The notes beneath the pieces were generated by a model. That model was given only the letters and a program-made list of their open reading frames with translations, was not told the origin of the DNA and ran no database searches. Made by a program: the position numbers and the translations under genes. This document shows, one piece after another, positions 18,221 to 27,079 of a stretch of 64,000 nt of DNA. Source of the stretch: Nocardioides sp. S5 (GTDB lineage Bacteria > Actinomycetota > Actinomycetes > Propionibacteriales > Nocardioidaceae); the NCBI RefSeq assembly GCF_017310035.1, contig NZ_CP022296.1, positions 4,216,001 through 4,280,000 of the forward strand, read 5' to 3'. Position 1 is the stretch's first letter, and each line of letters opens with the position of its first letter.

Positions 18221-19275
18221 TCGACACGCACCTCGACCAGATCTGTGTGCCCCCCGACGCCACGCTCCTTCAGTCCATCGCTGCGATCGACCACGGAGCC
18301 AATGCTCTCTGCTGCGTGGTCGACGAGGAGAACCGTCTGCTTGCCGTGCTGACCGATGGAGACGTGCGGCGAGCACTTCTCGGCGGAGCGGCGCTCGACT
18401 CCCCGGCGCTGCCTCACGCCACCAGGGACCCGCGGACGGTCGAGTCGGGGACGCCGCGGGCACTGGTGATCGACGTGATGAGGTCGGTGCGGATCTCGGC
18501 AGTTCCGGAGGTCGACGACCAGCGCCGCCTGGTGGGTCTGCACACCCTGTCCGACGTGCTCGGCGCGCCGCAGTTGCCCAACGTCGCCGTCATCATGGCC
18601 GGCGGTCGGGGATCACGACTGGGCGACCTCACCGCCTCGACCCCGAAGCCCCTCATGACCGTTGCCGGGCGCAGCATCATCGAGTGGTCGGTGCTCGGCC
18701 TCGTCGGCGGAGGAGTGCGACACATCTTCGTCAGCGTCAACCACTTGGCAGAGCAGATCATCGACCACCTCGGAGACGGCTCGCGTCTCGGTTGTCGCAT
18801 CGACTACCTCCACGAGCAGGTGGACAAGCCGCTGGGCACCGCGGGCTCCTTGACGCTGCTGCCCGACGCGGTGCGGCATGCACCCCATCCACTCATCGTC
18901 ATGAACGGCGACTTGATGGTCGAGTTCGAAGCGGAGCGCCTCGTCGAGCACCACCGCCGAAGCGGAGCCGAGCTGACGATGGGGGTGCGTGCCTACACGC
19001 ACACGGTGCCGTTCGGGGTCGTGCAGACCGACACCGCCCACCGGGTCACCAGCATCGCCGAGAAGCCGGAGATGCGCGTCGAGATCAACACCGCCGTCTA
19101 CTGCCTCGACCCGCAGCTGATCCAGCTTCTGCCGACCGGCGAGCACAGCACCATGCCCGAGCTCGCCCAAACCTGCTTGGACGATGACCGGTCGGTCGCT
19201 GCATGGACCATGAACGCCGACTGGATCGATGTCGGAACACCCGCTGACCTCGCCCGCGCGAAAGGACAAGCATGA
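18217..19275 (+). CDS. ptmE: CBS-domain nucleotidyltransferase, PtmE-like
   Basis: 352 residues. Two N-terminal CBS motifs (about 1-118, with VVDEENRLLAVLTDGDVRRA) precede an NTP-transferase domain starting AVIMAGGRGSRLG, with TPKPLM and a C-terminal NTAVY...DIGTP-like end (DWIDVGTPADLARA). This two-part layout is that of Campylobacter PtmE, the GlcN-1-phosphate guanylyltransferase that opens the GDP-linked legionaminate route. Its presence is the main reason to prefer legionaminate to sialic acid here. Overlaps both neighbours by ATGA. Confidence 0.85.
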   Translation: MIDTHLDQICVPPDATLLQSIAAIDHGANALCCVVDEENRLLAVLTDGDVRRALLGGAALDSPALPHATRDPRTVESGTPRALVIDVMRSVRISAVPEVDDQRRLVGLHTLSDVLGAPQLPNVAVIMAGGRGSRLGDLTASTPKPLMTVAGRSIIEWSVLGLVGGGVRHIFVSVNHLAEQIIDHLGDGSRLGCRIDYLHEQVDKPLGTAGSLTLLPDAVRHAPHPLIVMNGDLMVEFEAERLVEHHRRSGAELTMGVRAYTHTVPFGVVQTDTAHRVTSIAEKPEMRVEINTAVYCLDPQLIQLLPTGEHSTMPELAQTCLDDDRSVAAWTMNADWIDVGTPADLARAKGQA

Positions 19276-20312
19276 GCGCAAGACCCCTGACCGAGAGCGA
19301 CCCACAAGAGACCGTGGCGGGCAAGAAGGTGCTGGTCACCGGATCAGACGGCTTCATCGGGTCCCACGTGGTCGAGCGCTTGCTGGCCCACGGCGCGCAC
19401 GTGCGGGCATTCTGCCTCTACAACTCGTTCAGCTCCACCGGCTGGCTCGAGGAGTCCGAGGCGTTCCAGCAGGCACTACGCGACGGCCAGGCAGAGATCG
19501 TGCTCGGCGACGTCCGCGACGCTGAACACGTTATGAGCGCTGCTACCGATGTCGACGTCGTGCTCCACCTGGCTGCCCTCATCGCCATCCCTTACTCCTA
19601 CGTCGCTCCTCGCTCCTACGTCGACACCAACATCACGGGAACGCTCAACGTGCTCGAGGCCGTACGCCGACACGGAACACCGCGCCTGGTGAACACCTCG
19701 ACCTCGGAGGTCTACGGCACCCCGGACTCGGTGCCGATCACCGAGGCTCACGCCCTCCGCGGCCAGTCTCCGTACTCCGCCACCAAGATCGGCGCCGACA
19801 AGCTCTGCGAGTCCTACGCCCTCTCTTTCGACCTCCCCGTCACGATCCTGCGTCCCTTCAACACGTTCGGGCCCCGCCAGTCGGCTCGCGCCGTCATCCC
19901 GACGGTGCTGTCGCAGCTGCTGGCAGGTGCTGAGTCGCTGCGTCTCGGCGCGGTGTCCCCCAAGCGCGACTTCACCTTCGCCACCGATACCGCCGAGGGA
20001 TTCGTGCGGGCAGCCACGGCGCCGCTCGCACCGGGCGAGACAGTCCAGCTCGGCACCGGCCGGACGGTGTCCGTCGGCGAGGTCGTCGAGATGTGCAAGA
20101 CGATCACGGGAAACGACGCGGAGGTCCTCACCGATGAGGCTCGACTGCGTCCCGACGGCTCGGAGGTCGAGATCTTGCTCTCGGACCCCAGCCGCGCCAA
20201 GGAGCTGCTCGACTGGACGCCCGAAGTGTCACTCGAGGACGGCCTGCGCCTGACTGCCGAATGGCTCGAGGGACGCACGGACGTCGACACGGCGGGCCGG
20301 TACCACCGATGA
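19272..20312 (+). CDS. legB: NDP-N-acetylglucosamine 4,6-dehydratase (LegB-like)
   Basis: 346 residues, extended SDR fold. The NAD-binding motif GSDGFIGSHVVERL is near residue 24; catalytic STSEVYG and YSATK (the YxxxK) follow. The FCLYNSFSSTGWLEE stretch resembles the LegB/PglF-like subgroup that acts on GlcNAc-type nucleotides. It should make the 4-keto-6-deoxy intermediate. Starts by ATGA overlap with ptmE and ends by ATGA overlap with the aminotransferase. Confidence 0.87.
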   Translation: MSARPLTESDPQETVAGKKVLVTGSDGFIGSHVVERLLAHGAHVRAFCLYNSFSSTGWLEESEAFQQALRDGQAEIVLGDVRDAEHVMSAATDVDVVLHLAALIAIPYSYVAPRSYVDTNITGTLNVLEAVRRHGTPRLVNTSTSEVYGTPDSVPITEAHALRGQSPYSATKIGADKLCESYALSFDLPVTILRPFNTFGPRQSARAVIPTVLSQLLAGAESLRLGAVSPKRDFTFATDTAEGFVRAATAPLAPGETVQLGTGRTVSVGEVVEMCKTITGNDAEVLTDEARLRPDGSEVEILLSDPSRAKELLDWTPEVSLEDGLRLTAEWLEGRTDVDTAGRYHR

Positions 20313-21508
20313 CGAGCGCCAACGACCCCACGATCGTCTTGGCCGGGGAGACACACGCCCCGGGCGCGCCTGCGCCTGCCGGCGGAATCCCACTTGCCAC
20401 TCCGGACATCGGGCCTCTCGAGAGGGCTGCGGTAGTAGACGCCCTCGACTCGGGCTTCGTGTCCTCGGTGGGCCCGGCCGTGGGTGACTTCGAGCGAGAG
20501 TTCGCCGAGGTGGTCGGTTCCCGCTTTGCCGTGGCCTGCTCGAGCGGCACGGCAGCACTGCATGTCGCTCTTCGGGTCCTCGATGTCGGCCCTGGCGACG
20601 AAGTGGCGTGCTCCGACTTCACGTTCGTCGGTTCGAGCAACCCGATCGCCTATCAGGGGGCACGGACACTGCTGATCGATTCGGAGGCAGACACCTGGAA
20701 CATGAGTCCCGAGCTGCTGCACGCGGAGCTCTCCCGACGGGCGGCAGCTGAAGAGCCCCAACCCAAGTGCGTGGAGCTCGTGCACGTGCTGGGACAGCCG
20801 GCGAAGGCCGACGAGATCCTCGACGTGTGCAGGCAGTTCTCCATTCCCGTGATCGAGGACGCTGCTGAGAGCCTCGGTGCGGGATGGTCCACTGGGCTGC
20901 TTGCGGGGCGCCAGACAGGCTCCGTCGGGCTCTTGGGGTGCTTCTCGTTCAACGGCAACAAGATTGCCACTGCTGGGGGCGGCGGGATGGTCGTCACCGA
21001 CGATCCGTTGCTCGCGCAAAGGGTGCGACACCTCACGACGCAGGCGAAGGTTCCAGACGTCGGGTACTTGCACGACGAGGTGGGGTACAACTACCGGTTG
21101 ACCAACCTCGCGGCCGCACTCGGGCGGGCCCAGCTGAGTCGACTGACAGACTTCGTGGAGGCGAAGCGCGCCATCGCAGGCCGGTACGACGATGCGTTTG
21201 CAGACCTGCCACTCGTGCTGCCCCCGCGGCTCCCCGGTCACGACGCGACGTACTGGCTCTACTCAGTGCTCCTGCGCGACGCCGCCGAGCGGGGTCCTTT
21301 CCTTGACCACCTCGGCGCGCACGGGGTGGGCGCACGTGCCTTGTGGAGACCGCTACATCGCCAACCTCCGTTCGCGAGTTCAGCGCTCGTCGGCGGGGCT
21401 GTTGCTGATGATCTGTTCGACCGAGGTGTGTCGCTGCCTTGCTCGACCCACCTGACCGGTGTCGACCAAGCGCGAGTTATCGACGCAGTTCGCTCGTACT
21501 TCGGCTGA
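20309..21508 (+). CDS. legC: DegT/DnrJ/EryC1-family sugar aminotransferase (LegC-like)
   Basis: 399 residues from the ATG at 20309 (ATGA overlap), a PLP enzyme that aminates C4 of the 4-keto sugar. The Schiff-base lysine lies in FSFNGNKIATAGGGGM; CSSGTAALHVAL and IEDAAESLGAGW are cofactor-site signatures, and NYRLTNLAAALG is the usual C-terminal-half motif. Last gene of the leg operon, with a 62-nt convergent gap to the phosphotransferase gene. Confidence 0.9.
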   Translation: MTSANDPTIVLAGETHAPGAPAPAGGIPLATPDIGPLERAAVVDALDSGFVSSVGPAVGDFEREFAEVVGSRFAVACSSGTAALHVALRVLDVGPGDEVACSDFTFVGSSNPIAYQGARTLLIDSEADTWNMSPELLHAELSRRAAAEEPQPKCVELVHVLGQPAKADEILDVCRQFSIPVIEDAAESLGAGWSTGLLAGRQTGSVGLLGCFSFNGNKIATAGGGGMVVTDDPLLAQRVRHLTTQAKVPDVGYLHDEVGYNYRLTNLAAALGRAQLSRLTDFVEAKRAIAGRYDDAFADLPLVLPPRLPGHDATYWLYSVLLRDAAERGPFLDHLGAHGVGARALWRPLHRQPPFASSALVGGAVADDLFDRGVSLPCSTHLTGVDQARVIDAVRSYFG

Positions 21509-21570
21509 CGTTCCCTTGCGGGGCTGACTGGTGCGACCGCACGCTGCGCGCTGACCGCTTGGTGGCGCCG

Positions 21571-23100
21571 TCAGTAGGCACCATCGGAGGCCACGACAGC
21601 CTTGGCGGTGCGCCACAGGATCATCAGGTCCGCCGTCATGGACCAGTTCTCCACGTAGTGCACGTCCAGTCGAATCGCCTCGTCGTACGACAGGTCGGAG
21701 CGACCGGAGACCTGCCACAGACCGGTCATCCCGGGGAGCACGCTCAACCGACGGGTGGCGACGTGGTCGTAGCCGTCGACCTCGAAGTCGCGCTGCGGTC
21801 GCGGGCCTACCAGGCTCATGTCGCCCCGGAGGACGTTGATGAGCTGGGGAAGTTCGTCGATCGAGAAGCGGCGGATGAACACCCCCACCCGGGTCACGCG
21901 CGGGTCACGCGTCAGCTTGGGCAGCTCAGCGAGCGTCCTGCCCTCGGCAGCAAGCAGCGCCTGAAGCTCGGCGTCCGCTCCGACCTTCATCGAGCGGAAC
22001 TTGATCATGCCGAAGGCTGCCCCATCACGACCCACGCGCTCTTGCCGGTAGAACACCGGGCCCGCGCTGGTGAGCTTGACCGCGAGTGCCGTGGCGATGA
22101 AGAGCGGTGAGACGAGGAGCAGGATGACGCAGGCTCCAACGCGATCGAAGAGCGTCTTGGCGAGACGGCTCGCGCCGGCGTACTGCGGCTCGCTCAGGTG
22201 CAGCAGCGGCATGCCCGACACGTCGTGCAGGCTCATCCGCGTCGACGACACGTCGAGCACGTTGGGTGACAGCAGCAGATCGATGCCGGTGCCCTCGAGC
22301 TGCCAGGTGAGGTCGCGCAGCGACTCGTGGCCCAGGTGCTCGGTGTCGGTCACCACCACGGCTTCGGCCCCCGACGCGGACAGCGCCTCGTCGAAGTCGA
22401 CGTCTGCCGACATCATCGGCACCCGCCGCAGCGCCGGGCTGAACGGCGTGGACAGGTGGGAGGTGCTGTCCGGGACCCAGACACCGCTGACGACATATCC
22501 GCTGGCAGGGTGGCGGGAGAACCATCGGGCAAGATCGTTGGCAGACCTCTCGCCACCGACGACCAGGACACGTTCGAGCGACCGGCCCTTCGCGCGCGCC
22601 TTCTGCAAGCCCACGCGTGCGACCTTGCGAGCAACCAGCAGGCCCACCAGTCCCAGGGGAAGCGCGATGGCGATGTAGAGGCGGGAGGCGTCGATCTTGA
22701 ACGCGACCGACACGAAGGCAAGCACGGCGAACGCACGGAACGTCGCGACCAGCACGCGGCGGTATTCCTCGGAACCGTTGCCGATGATGCGGGAGCTCCG
22801 CACCCTGTGGACCTGCAGTGACGTCCACCAAGCGGCCGCGAGCGCGACGCCCAGGACCGGGTAGGGCACGTAGAGCCCGTCGACAGGGGGGCCGGAGGTC
22901 GCCCCGAAGCGGACGAGCTGGGCCGCCATGAGCGCAACGAGCAGCACGACGAAGTCGGCGACGAGGAGGCGACGCTTGTAGGCGCTGCGCCAGTCGGAGC
23001 CCTGCCCATCACCGGGGACAGGATGCGCGGGAGCGGCGCTGTTGCCGTGCGCGAGGTCGACACCATCATGGTGAACACGGAAAAGGTCGACCTGCGTCAT
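21571..23100 (-). CDS. Polyprenyl-phosphate sugar phosphotransferase (initiating enzyme)
   Basis: 509 residues. Four or five N-terminal membrane helices (about 45-150) and a central Rossmann-like CoA-binding domain ([17 protein letters not shown]) precede the bacterial sugar transferase domain with its membrane entry ([18 protein letters not shown]), [18 protein letters not shown] and [19 protein letters not shown]. It should put the first sugar-1-phosphate on the lipid carrier. GGGGGA lies 5 nt before the ATG. Donor sugar unknown. Confidence 0.93.
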   Translation of the reverse strand: MTQVDLFRVHHDGVDLAHGNSAAPAHPVPGDGQGSDWRSAYKRRLLVADFVVLLVALMAAQLVRFGATSGPPVDGLYVPYPVLGVALAAAWWTSLQVHRVRSSRIIGNGSEEYRRVLVATFRAFAVLAFVSVAFKIDASRLYIAIALPLGLVGLLVARKVARVGLQKARAKGRSLERVLVVGGERSANDLARWFSRHPASGYVVSGVWVPDSTSHLSTPFSPALRRVPMMSADVDFDEALSASGAEAVVVTDTEHLGHESLRDLTWQLEGTGIDLLLSPNVLDVSSTRMSLHDVSGMPLLHLSEPQYAGASRLAKTLFDRVGACVILLLVSPLFIATALAVKLTSAGPVFYRQERVGRDGAAFGMIKFRSMKVGADAELQALLAAEGRTLAELPKLTRDPRVTRVGVFIRRFSIDELPQLINVLRGDMSLVGPRPQRDFEVDGYDHVATRRLSVLPGMTGLWQVSGRSDLSYDEAIRLDVHYVENWSMTADLMILWRTAKAVVASDGAY

Positions 23101-23222
23101 TCATCCCCCACGGATGCCTTGCTTGGCGATCACGTTGATCGCGACTCCTACCTGAACCGACGAGGTCCCGGAGGGTCAAGGGTATGTTGACATGGCGTGG
23201 AGGTGTGGCCAAATTCAACCAA

Positions 23223-23240
23223 TGGACAGCTGAATGTCCA
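23223..23240. promoter_or_regulatory. Inverted repeat upstream of the phosphotransferase and XRE genes
   Basis: Perfect 6-bp arms TGGACA and TGTCCA with a 6-nt spacer, in the 278-nt divergent gap between the sugar phosphotransferase and the XRE/TPR regulator. A possible operator; no further copy was seen. Confidence 0.3.
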
Positions 23241-23307
23241 CTCCTGCAGCTGTCGGGACTCACCGTCCCTGCGTCAGCACGCGGCGCTCGCAGGCAACGA
23301 CCCCGAC

Positions 23308-23378
23308 GTCAAGACAATTTTGACGGTCTCTTGACCTAATTCGACACCCGGCCGGTAAACGTGCCGCACAATGTGCGG
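23308..23378 (+). promoter_or_regulatory. Promoter/operator region of the XRE-TPR regulator
   Basis: Arms GTCAAGA (23308-23314) and TCTTGAC (23329-23335) form an inverted repeat that overlaps a possible -35 TTGACC (23331-23336). A weak -10 TAAACG (23356-23361) follows after 19 nt. Directly before the ATG lies the palindrome CCGCACA-A-TGTGCGG (23364-23378), well placed for autoregulation at the transcription start. Promoter assignment is inference; both palindromes are exact. Confidence 0.45.
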
Positions 23379-24737
23379 ATGGACGCGCGTCATGCCGAGC
23401 TGCTGGGCCGCACCGACCGTGAGGCGCTGGGTCGCCGACTCCGGTCCGCACGCCAGGCACGGGGGCTCACCCAAGGTCAGGTTGCGGACGAGCTGATGTC
23501 GGTCGCCTACCTCTCCCGCATCGAGAGCGGCCACCGCCGCCCCACCGCACCTGCGCTCGAGACCCTCGCCGAGCGCCTCGGCGTCACCGTCGACTCGCTG
23601 CTCGGCGAGCCCGAGCGCCACGTGGTCGACGAGATCCGCCTCGCCCTCGACTACGCCGAGCTCTCCCTGGAGTCCGGGCAGCCCGAGGACGCCGAGCGCC
23701 ACCTGCACAAGGCCCTCGACACCATGGCGGCCTCCCGCATGGCCGGCCTCCGCGAGCGCGCCCGCCTGCTCCACGCCCGCGCCCTCGAGGCCACCAACCG
23801 CGAGGACGACGCCGTCATCGAGCTCGAAGCGATCATCGACGACCGGTCCGCCGACGGGCTGACCCGGATCAGGGCCGGCATCGCCCTGAGCCGCATCTAT
23901 CGCGAGACCGGCGACCTGGGCCGCGCCATCGAGTGCGGCGAGCGGGTGATGGCCGACATGGAGGAGTCCGGGCTCGAGTCCTGCGACGAGGCGGTCCAGC
24001 TCGCGGTCACCGTTGCCGCCGCACACTTCGAGCGCGGCGACACCGCCCACGCCGTACGCCTGTGCCGCAAGGCGATCACCCGGGCCGAGTCGCTCGGGTC
24101 GCCCCGAGCGCGCGCGTCCGCCTACTGGAACGCCAGCGTCATGCAAGCGAACCGAGGGGACGTGGCTGCGGCCGTGCCGCTCGCGGAGCGCGCCCTGGCG
24201 CTGCTCGGCGAGGGTCAGGACGCCCGCAACCTCGCCCGCCTGCGCACCGAGGTCGGACGCCTCCAGCTCGAGCTGGACCCGCCCGCCATCGACGAGGCGC
24301 GCCACAACCTCGAGCAGGCGGCCGCGGAGATGGAGTGGAGCAGCGCCTCCCCCGTCGACCGCGCGTGGACGCTGCTGGGACTGGCTCGCGTGGGCTTCCT
24401 CGCCGGTGACCTCACCGGCAGCCGCGCCCTTGTGGCGCAGGTGCACACCACCGCCGACGGGCACGCCCCGCTGGCCGAGGCCGAGGCGCTGACCCTCGAG
24501 GGCAGGACGTACGCCGCCGAGGGCGCGACCGAGCTCGCCGCACGGTCCTACCAGGCCGCCGTCCTCCGGCTCTCCGCCATCGGTGCCGACCAGAGCGCGG
24601 CCCAGCTGTGGTTCGACCTCGCCGACCTGCTGGAGGGCGTCGGACTGGCGGAGGAGGCGCTGGACGCCTACCGCCGTGCTGCGGCGTCGACCGGGCTGCG
24701 GGCTCGGGTCACCTCGACCACCCTCGCCCGCAGCTGA
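23379..24737 (+). CDS. XRE-family HTH regulator with TPR domain (RRNPP-like architecture)
   Basis: 452 residues from the ATG at 23379; GTG codons at 23361 and 23373 are in frame but lie within a palindrome. The XRE helix-turn-helix is at about 17-70 (LRSARQARGLTQGQVADELM, YLSRIESGHRRP). The remaining 380 residues are alpha-helical TPR-like repeats (LALDYAELSLESGQPEDAER, ALSRIYRETGDLGRAIECGE). HTH plus TPR is the layout of peptide-sensing regulators such as PlcR, Rgg and NprR. A secreted-peptide gene ends 18 nt from its stop, converging on it. No ligand or target is known; other HTH-TPR proteins have no peptide partner. Confidence 0.85.
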   Translation: MDARHAELLGRTDREALGRRLRSARQARGLTQGQVADELMSVAYLSRIESGHRRPTAPALETLAERLGVTVDSLLGEPERHVVDEIRLALDYAELSLESGQPEDAERHLHKALDTMAASRMAGLRERARLLHARALEATNREDDAVIELEAIIDDRSADGLTRIRAGIALSRIYRETGDLGRAIECGERVMADMEESGLESCDEAVQLAVTVAAAHFERGDTAHAVRLCRKAITRAESLGSPRARASAYWNASVMQANRGDVAAAVPLAERALALLGEGQDARNLARLRTEVGRLQLELDPPAIDEARHNLEQAAAEMEWSSASPVDRAWTLLGLARVGFLAGDLTGSRALVAQVHTTADGHAPLAEAEALTLEGRTYAAEGATELAARSYQAAVLRLSAIGADQSAAQLWFDLADLLEGVGLAEEALDAYRRAAASTGLRARVTSTTLARS

Positions 24738-24755
24738 CCCTGAGGTCGCTCGGGA

Positions 24756-24878
24756 TCAGCAGCACCACACGTTGCGCATCTGCTGCTGGGCAGGCGCGGC
24801 CTCGGCCGGCGAGGAGAGACCGATCATGCCGATCAGGGCGATCGAGGCGACGAGGATGCGGGGGGCCTTGCGGTTCAT
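24756..24878 (-). CDS. 40-residue secreted peptide precursor, candidate pheromone
   Basis: The ATG at 24878 has GGAG 5 nt upstream, a strong ribosome site. A complete signal peptide is present: basic MNRKAPR, hydrophobic ILVASIALIGMIGL, then SSPAEA. Cleavage after AEA would release APAQQQMRNVWCC, a 13-residue peptide with an aromatic residue and two terminal cysteines. Codon usage is native (C/G-ending). An in-frame ATG at 24956 would bury the signal peptide and is rejected. Convergent to the XRE-TPR gene, and preceded by three small palindromes. Likely a signalling peptide (inference); a tiny secreted structural peptide is the alternative. Confidence 0.72.
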   Translation of the reverse strand: MNRKAPRILVASIALIGMIGLSSPAEAAPAQQQMRNVWCC

Positions 24879-24948
24879 GGTGACTCCAGGGGCTAGGTGT
24901 GCTGTGTGGGGTTGGTTGGCAGGCGTCCCGAGCCCCTGCCTGAGAAAC

Positions 24949-25015
24949 TTTGTCAAAACTAGTGCTGAGTGTCGTCCGCTTTGACAAACTTGGGCAAGTG
25001 CGATGACAAATCATC
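24949..25015 (-). promoter_or_regulatory. Three palindromes upstream of the peptide gene
   Basis: TTTGTCAAA (24949-24957), TTTGACAAA (24980-24988) and GATGA-CAAA-TCATC (25002-25015). The first two are the same palindrome with the central base changed, 31 bp (about three helical turns) apart. Read on the minus strand, the first contains an exact -35 TTGACA. AT-rich sites in otherwise GC-rich DNA make binding-site or promoter function likely. Confidence 0.5.
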
Positions 25016-25088
25016 TTGAGATGCCTCGCACCAGCCCCGCGGGAACCCACCCCTGCGGGACACGCGCCGGACCCCACCCGGTCGCCCC

Positions 25089-25115
25089 GGACCCCCTGCC
25101 CCCCGCAGGGGGTCC
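25089..25115 (-). terminator. Terminator after the PAS histidine kinase gene
   Basis: Perfect 11-bp stem GGACCCCCTGC / GCAGGGGGTCC with a 5-C loop, 28 nt beyond the kinase stop. No T-run. Confidence 0.65.
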
Positions 25116-25142
25116 TCGCACGTGCGGGCGCGCAGGGGAGCC

Positions 25143-26621
25143 TCAGAGCGGCAGCGCCACCCGCACGGTGGTGCCGGCGCCGGGGGCGCTGTCGAGCGAC
25201 ACCTGGCCGGCGTGGGCCTCGACGATGGTGCGGACGATGTCCAGGCCGAGGCCGGCGCCGGGCACCTGGAGACGGCGCGCGTTGGCGCCGCGGAAGAAGC
25301 GGGTGAAGACGTCGGCGACGTCGAGGCGGTCGATGCCGACCCCTTCGTCGGCCACGGTGAGCACGACATGGTCACGGTCCTCCGACAGGGTGACGCGGAC
25401 CAGGTCACCGGCCCGGCTGTAGGCGATGGCGTTGGCGAGCAGGTTGTCGAGCACCTGCCGCAGGCGCATGCCGTCGGCGACAGCCACCAGCGAGGAGGGC
25501 CCGTGCCACTCCACGCGTACGCCGGATCCCGACGCGTCGAGCCCGGCGGCCTCGACGGCCTCGGTGAGCACCGCTGCGACGTCGAGACGGTAGCGGTCGA
25601 CGACCGACGACCCGGCTGACACGCGGGCGGCGAGGAGCAGGTCGGCGACGAGGTGGGACAGCCTCAGCATGTTGCGCCGGGCGGCGCCGACCTGCTGGCG
25701 CCCCTCGGCGCTGACGTCGCCGGAGTCGTCGAGCAGCTCGAGGTAGGCGAGCGCGGAGGTCAGCGGCGTACGCAGCTCGTGGGACACGATCGCGACGAAG
25801 TCGTCCTTGGCCCCCACCGCCCGCAGCAGGTCGGTGACGTCCTGGAGAGCGACCACGGCGCCGGTGAGGCGTCCGATCCGGTCACGGACCGGACGCGCGG
25901 AGACCGACAGCGCGCGCCGGGAGTCCGGGTCCTCCCCGACCCACAGCATCACGCCGTCGAACTGCTCACCTCGTGCGGCTCGCACCGACGGCAGCTCGTC
26001 GACGGGCAGCCGGCGCAGGTCGAGGTCGTAGACGAAGGCGTCCGGGCCCGCGTGGCCGTCGTGCCCGCGCGGGTAGGCCAGGTCGAGGATGTCGGAGAGG
26101 CGGTTGTTGAAGGCGAGGTAGGCACCGTCGGCGTCGACCTGAAGCAGCCCGACGGCCACCGACTCGAAGAGGGCCTCGGTGCGTTGCTGCTCCGCCTCCA
26201 CCGCGGCCTCGGCCGCGTCGAGCCGCTCGACGAACGCGTGCCGCTCGGTGATGTCGGCGACCTGGGAGATGAAGTGGACCGGCGATCCGTCCGGCGCCCG
26301 CAGCAGCGCGACCGACAGGTCGCCGATCGCCACGGTGCCGTCGGCGCAGATGTAGCGCTTGGTGATCCGGTAGGAGCTGATGTCGCCCGCGATGGTCTGG
26401 TCGAGCAACCGCAGGTCGCTCGCGAGGTCGTCGGGATGGGTGATCGACCGGACGTCGAGGGTGGCGAGCACGTCGGGCTCGTAGCCGAGCATGTCGCACA
26501 GCGCTGCGTTGACGGTGAGGAACGCTCCCGCGGGAGAGACGATCGCCATGCCGACGGGCGAGTGCTCCATGGTCAGCCGCCACAGGTCGTCCGTCTCGGC
26601 CACATGGGTCTGTGCCGTCAC
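25143..26621 (-). CDS. Soluble PAS-PAS sensor histidine kinase
   Basis: 492 residues from the GTG at 26621, which follows AAGGAGGG by 4 nt; the in-frame extension to 26873 looks non-coding. PAS domain 1 is at about 15-130 (VNAALCDMLGYEPDVLATLD), PAS 2 at about 148-265, then HisKA with SHELRTPLT and phospho-acceptor His281, and HATPase with NLLANAI, DEGVGI and GAGLGLDIV. No membrane helix, so it senses a cytoplasmic or diffusible cue. No response regulator is adjacent. It shares a neighbourhood, but not an operon, with the XRE/peptide pair. Confidence 0.9.
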   Translation of the reverse strand: MTAQTHVAETDDLWRLTMEHSPVGMAIVSPAGAFLTVNAALCDMLGYEPDVLATLDVRSITHPDDLASDLRLLDQTIAGDISSYRITKRYICADGTVAIGDLSVALLRAPDGSPVHFISQVADITERHAFVERLDAAEAAVEAEQQRTEALFESVAVGLLQVDADGAYLAFNNRLSDILDLAYPRGHDGHAGPDAFVYDLDLRRLPVDELPSVRAARGEQFDGVMLWVGEDPDSRRALSVSARPVRDRIGRLTGAVVALQDVTDLLRAVGAKDDFVAIVSHELRTPLTSALAYLELLDDSGDVSAEGRQQVGAARRNMLRLSHLVADLLLAARVSAGSSVVDRYRLDVAAVLTEAVEAAGLDASGSGVRVEWHGPSSLVAVADGMRLRQVLDNLLANAIAYSRAGDLVRVTLSEDRDHVVLTVADEGVGIDRLDVADVFTRFFRGANARRLQVPGAGLGLDIVRTIVEAHAGQVSLDSAPGAGTTVRVALPL

Positions 26622-26713
26622 GCAACCCTCCTTCACACGCACCGCCGGATCGTCACCGTACGAGGCCGGAGGGAGGTGGCGCAGGCACTGTGGGAGAACC
26701 GTGTGAAAAATGA

Positions 26714-26747
26714 GAGGAACGCCCCGCGCTCGCAGCGCAGGGCGTCC
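26714..26747 (-). terminator. Intrinsic terminator of the sulfur operon
   Basis: Stem ACGCCC-C-GCGCT / AGCGC-A-GGGCGT (26718-26744), extended by AGG/CCT, with a CGC loop. On the minus strand it is followed closely by TTTTT (complement of 26706-26710). Ends transcription after the DUF1416 gene. Confidence 0.75.
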
Positions 26748-26760
26748 TCCTTGACGAACG

Positions 26761-27078
26761 TCAGGCGCTGACGAGCACCTGGACCTCGGCCACGGACCCG
26801 GTCGCCGCGACGACGCGGGTGTCCACCGGCTGCGCCTTCGGAGCGAGGGTGCGCAGCGTCCACTCACCGTCACCGGCGAAGAAGCGGAAGTGCCCGGTGG
26901 CCGACGTCGGCACCTCGGCGGTGAACTCGCCGGAGCGGTCGAGCAGCCTCACGTAGGCGTTGGGCACCGGCTCGCTCTCCTCACCGGCACCGCCCCTCAG
27001 GACCTGGCCCTGGATCACGGCCTCCTTGGCCACGTTGACGCCGTCGAGCGACAGCCCGCCCTCGGTTGCTCCGCACAT
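26761..27078 (-). CDS. DUF1416 protein
   Basis: 105 residues, the standard family length. Starts MCGATEGGLSLDGVN and has a beta-sandwich-like body (GQVLRGG, VRLLDRSGEFTAEVPTSATG). In actinobacteria it regularly follows the rhodanese gene, as here with one base between stop and start, so a function in sulfur transfer is inferred. The CxGA start could carry a functional Cys2. Last gene of the operon. Confidence 0.9.
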   Translation of the reverse strand: MCGATEGGLSLDGVNVAKEAVIQGQVLRGGAGEESEPVPNAYVRLLDRSGEFTAEVPTSATGHFRFFAGDGEWTLRTLAPKAQPVDTRVVAATGSVAEVQVLVSA

Positions 27079-27079
27079 C

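Noticed and set aside
14502..20312. Pseudaminic acid rather than legionaminic acid pathway
   Set aside because: No PseB/PseG-type proteins; the NeuC-like hydrolysing epimerase and CBS-nucleotidyltransferase fit the legionaminate route.
10116..23100. Glycan locus as a recently integrated genomic island
   Set aside because: GC is lower in part, but no integrase, transposase, tRNA boundary or direct-repeat end was found.
24756..24956. 66-residue version of the peptide precursor
   Set aside because: It would put 26 residues before a perfect signal peptide that has its own ribosome site.
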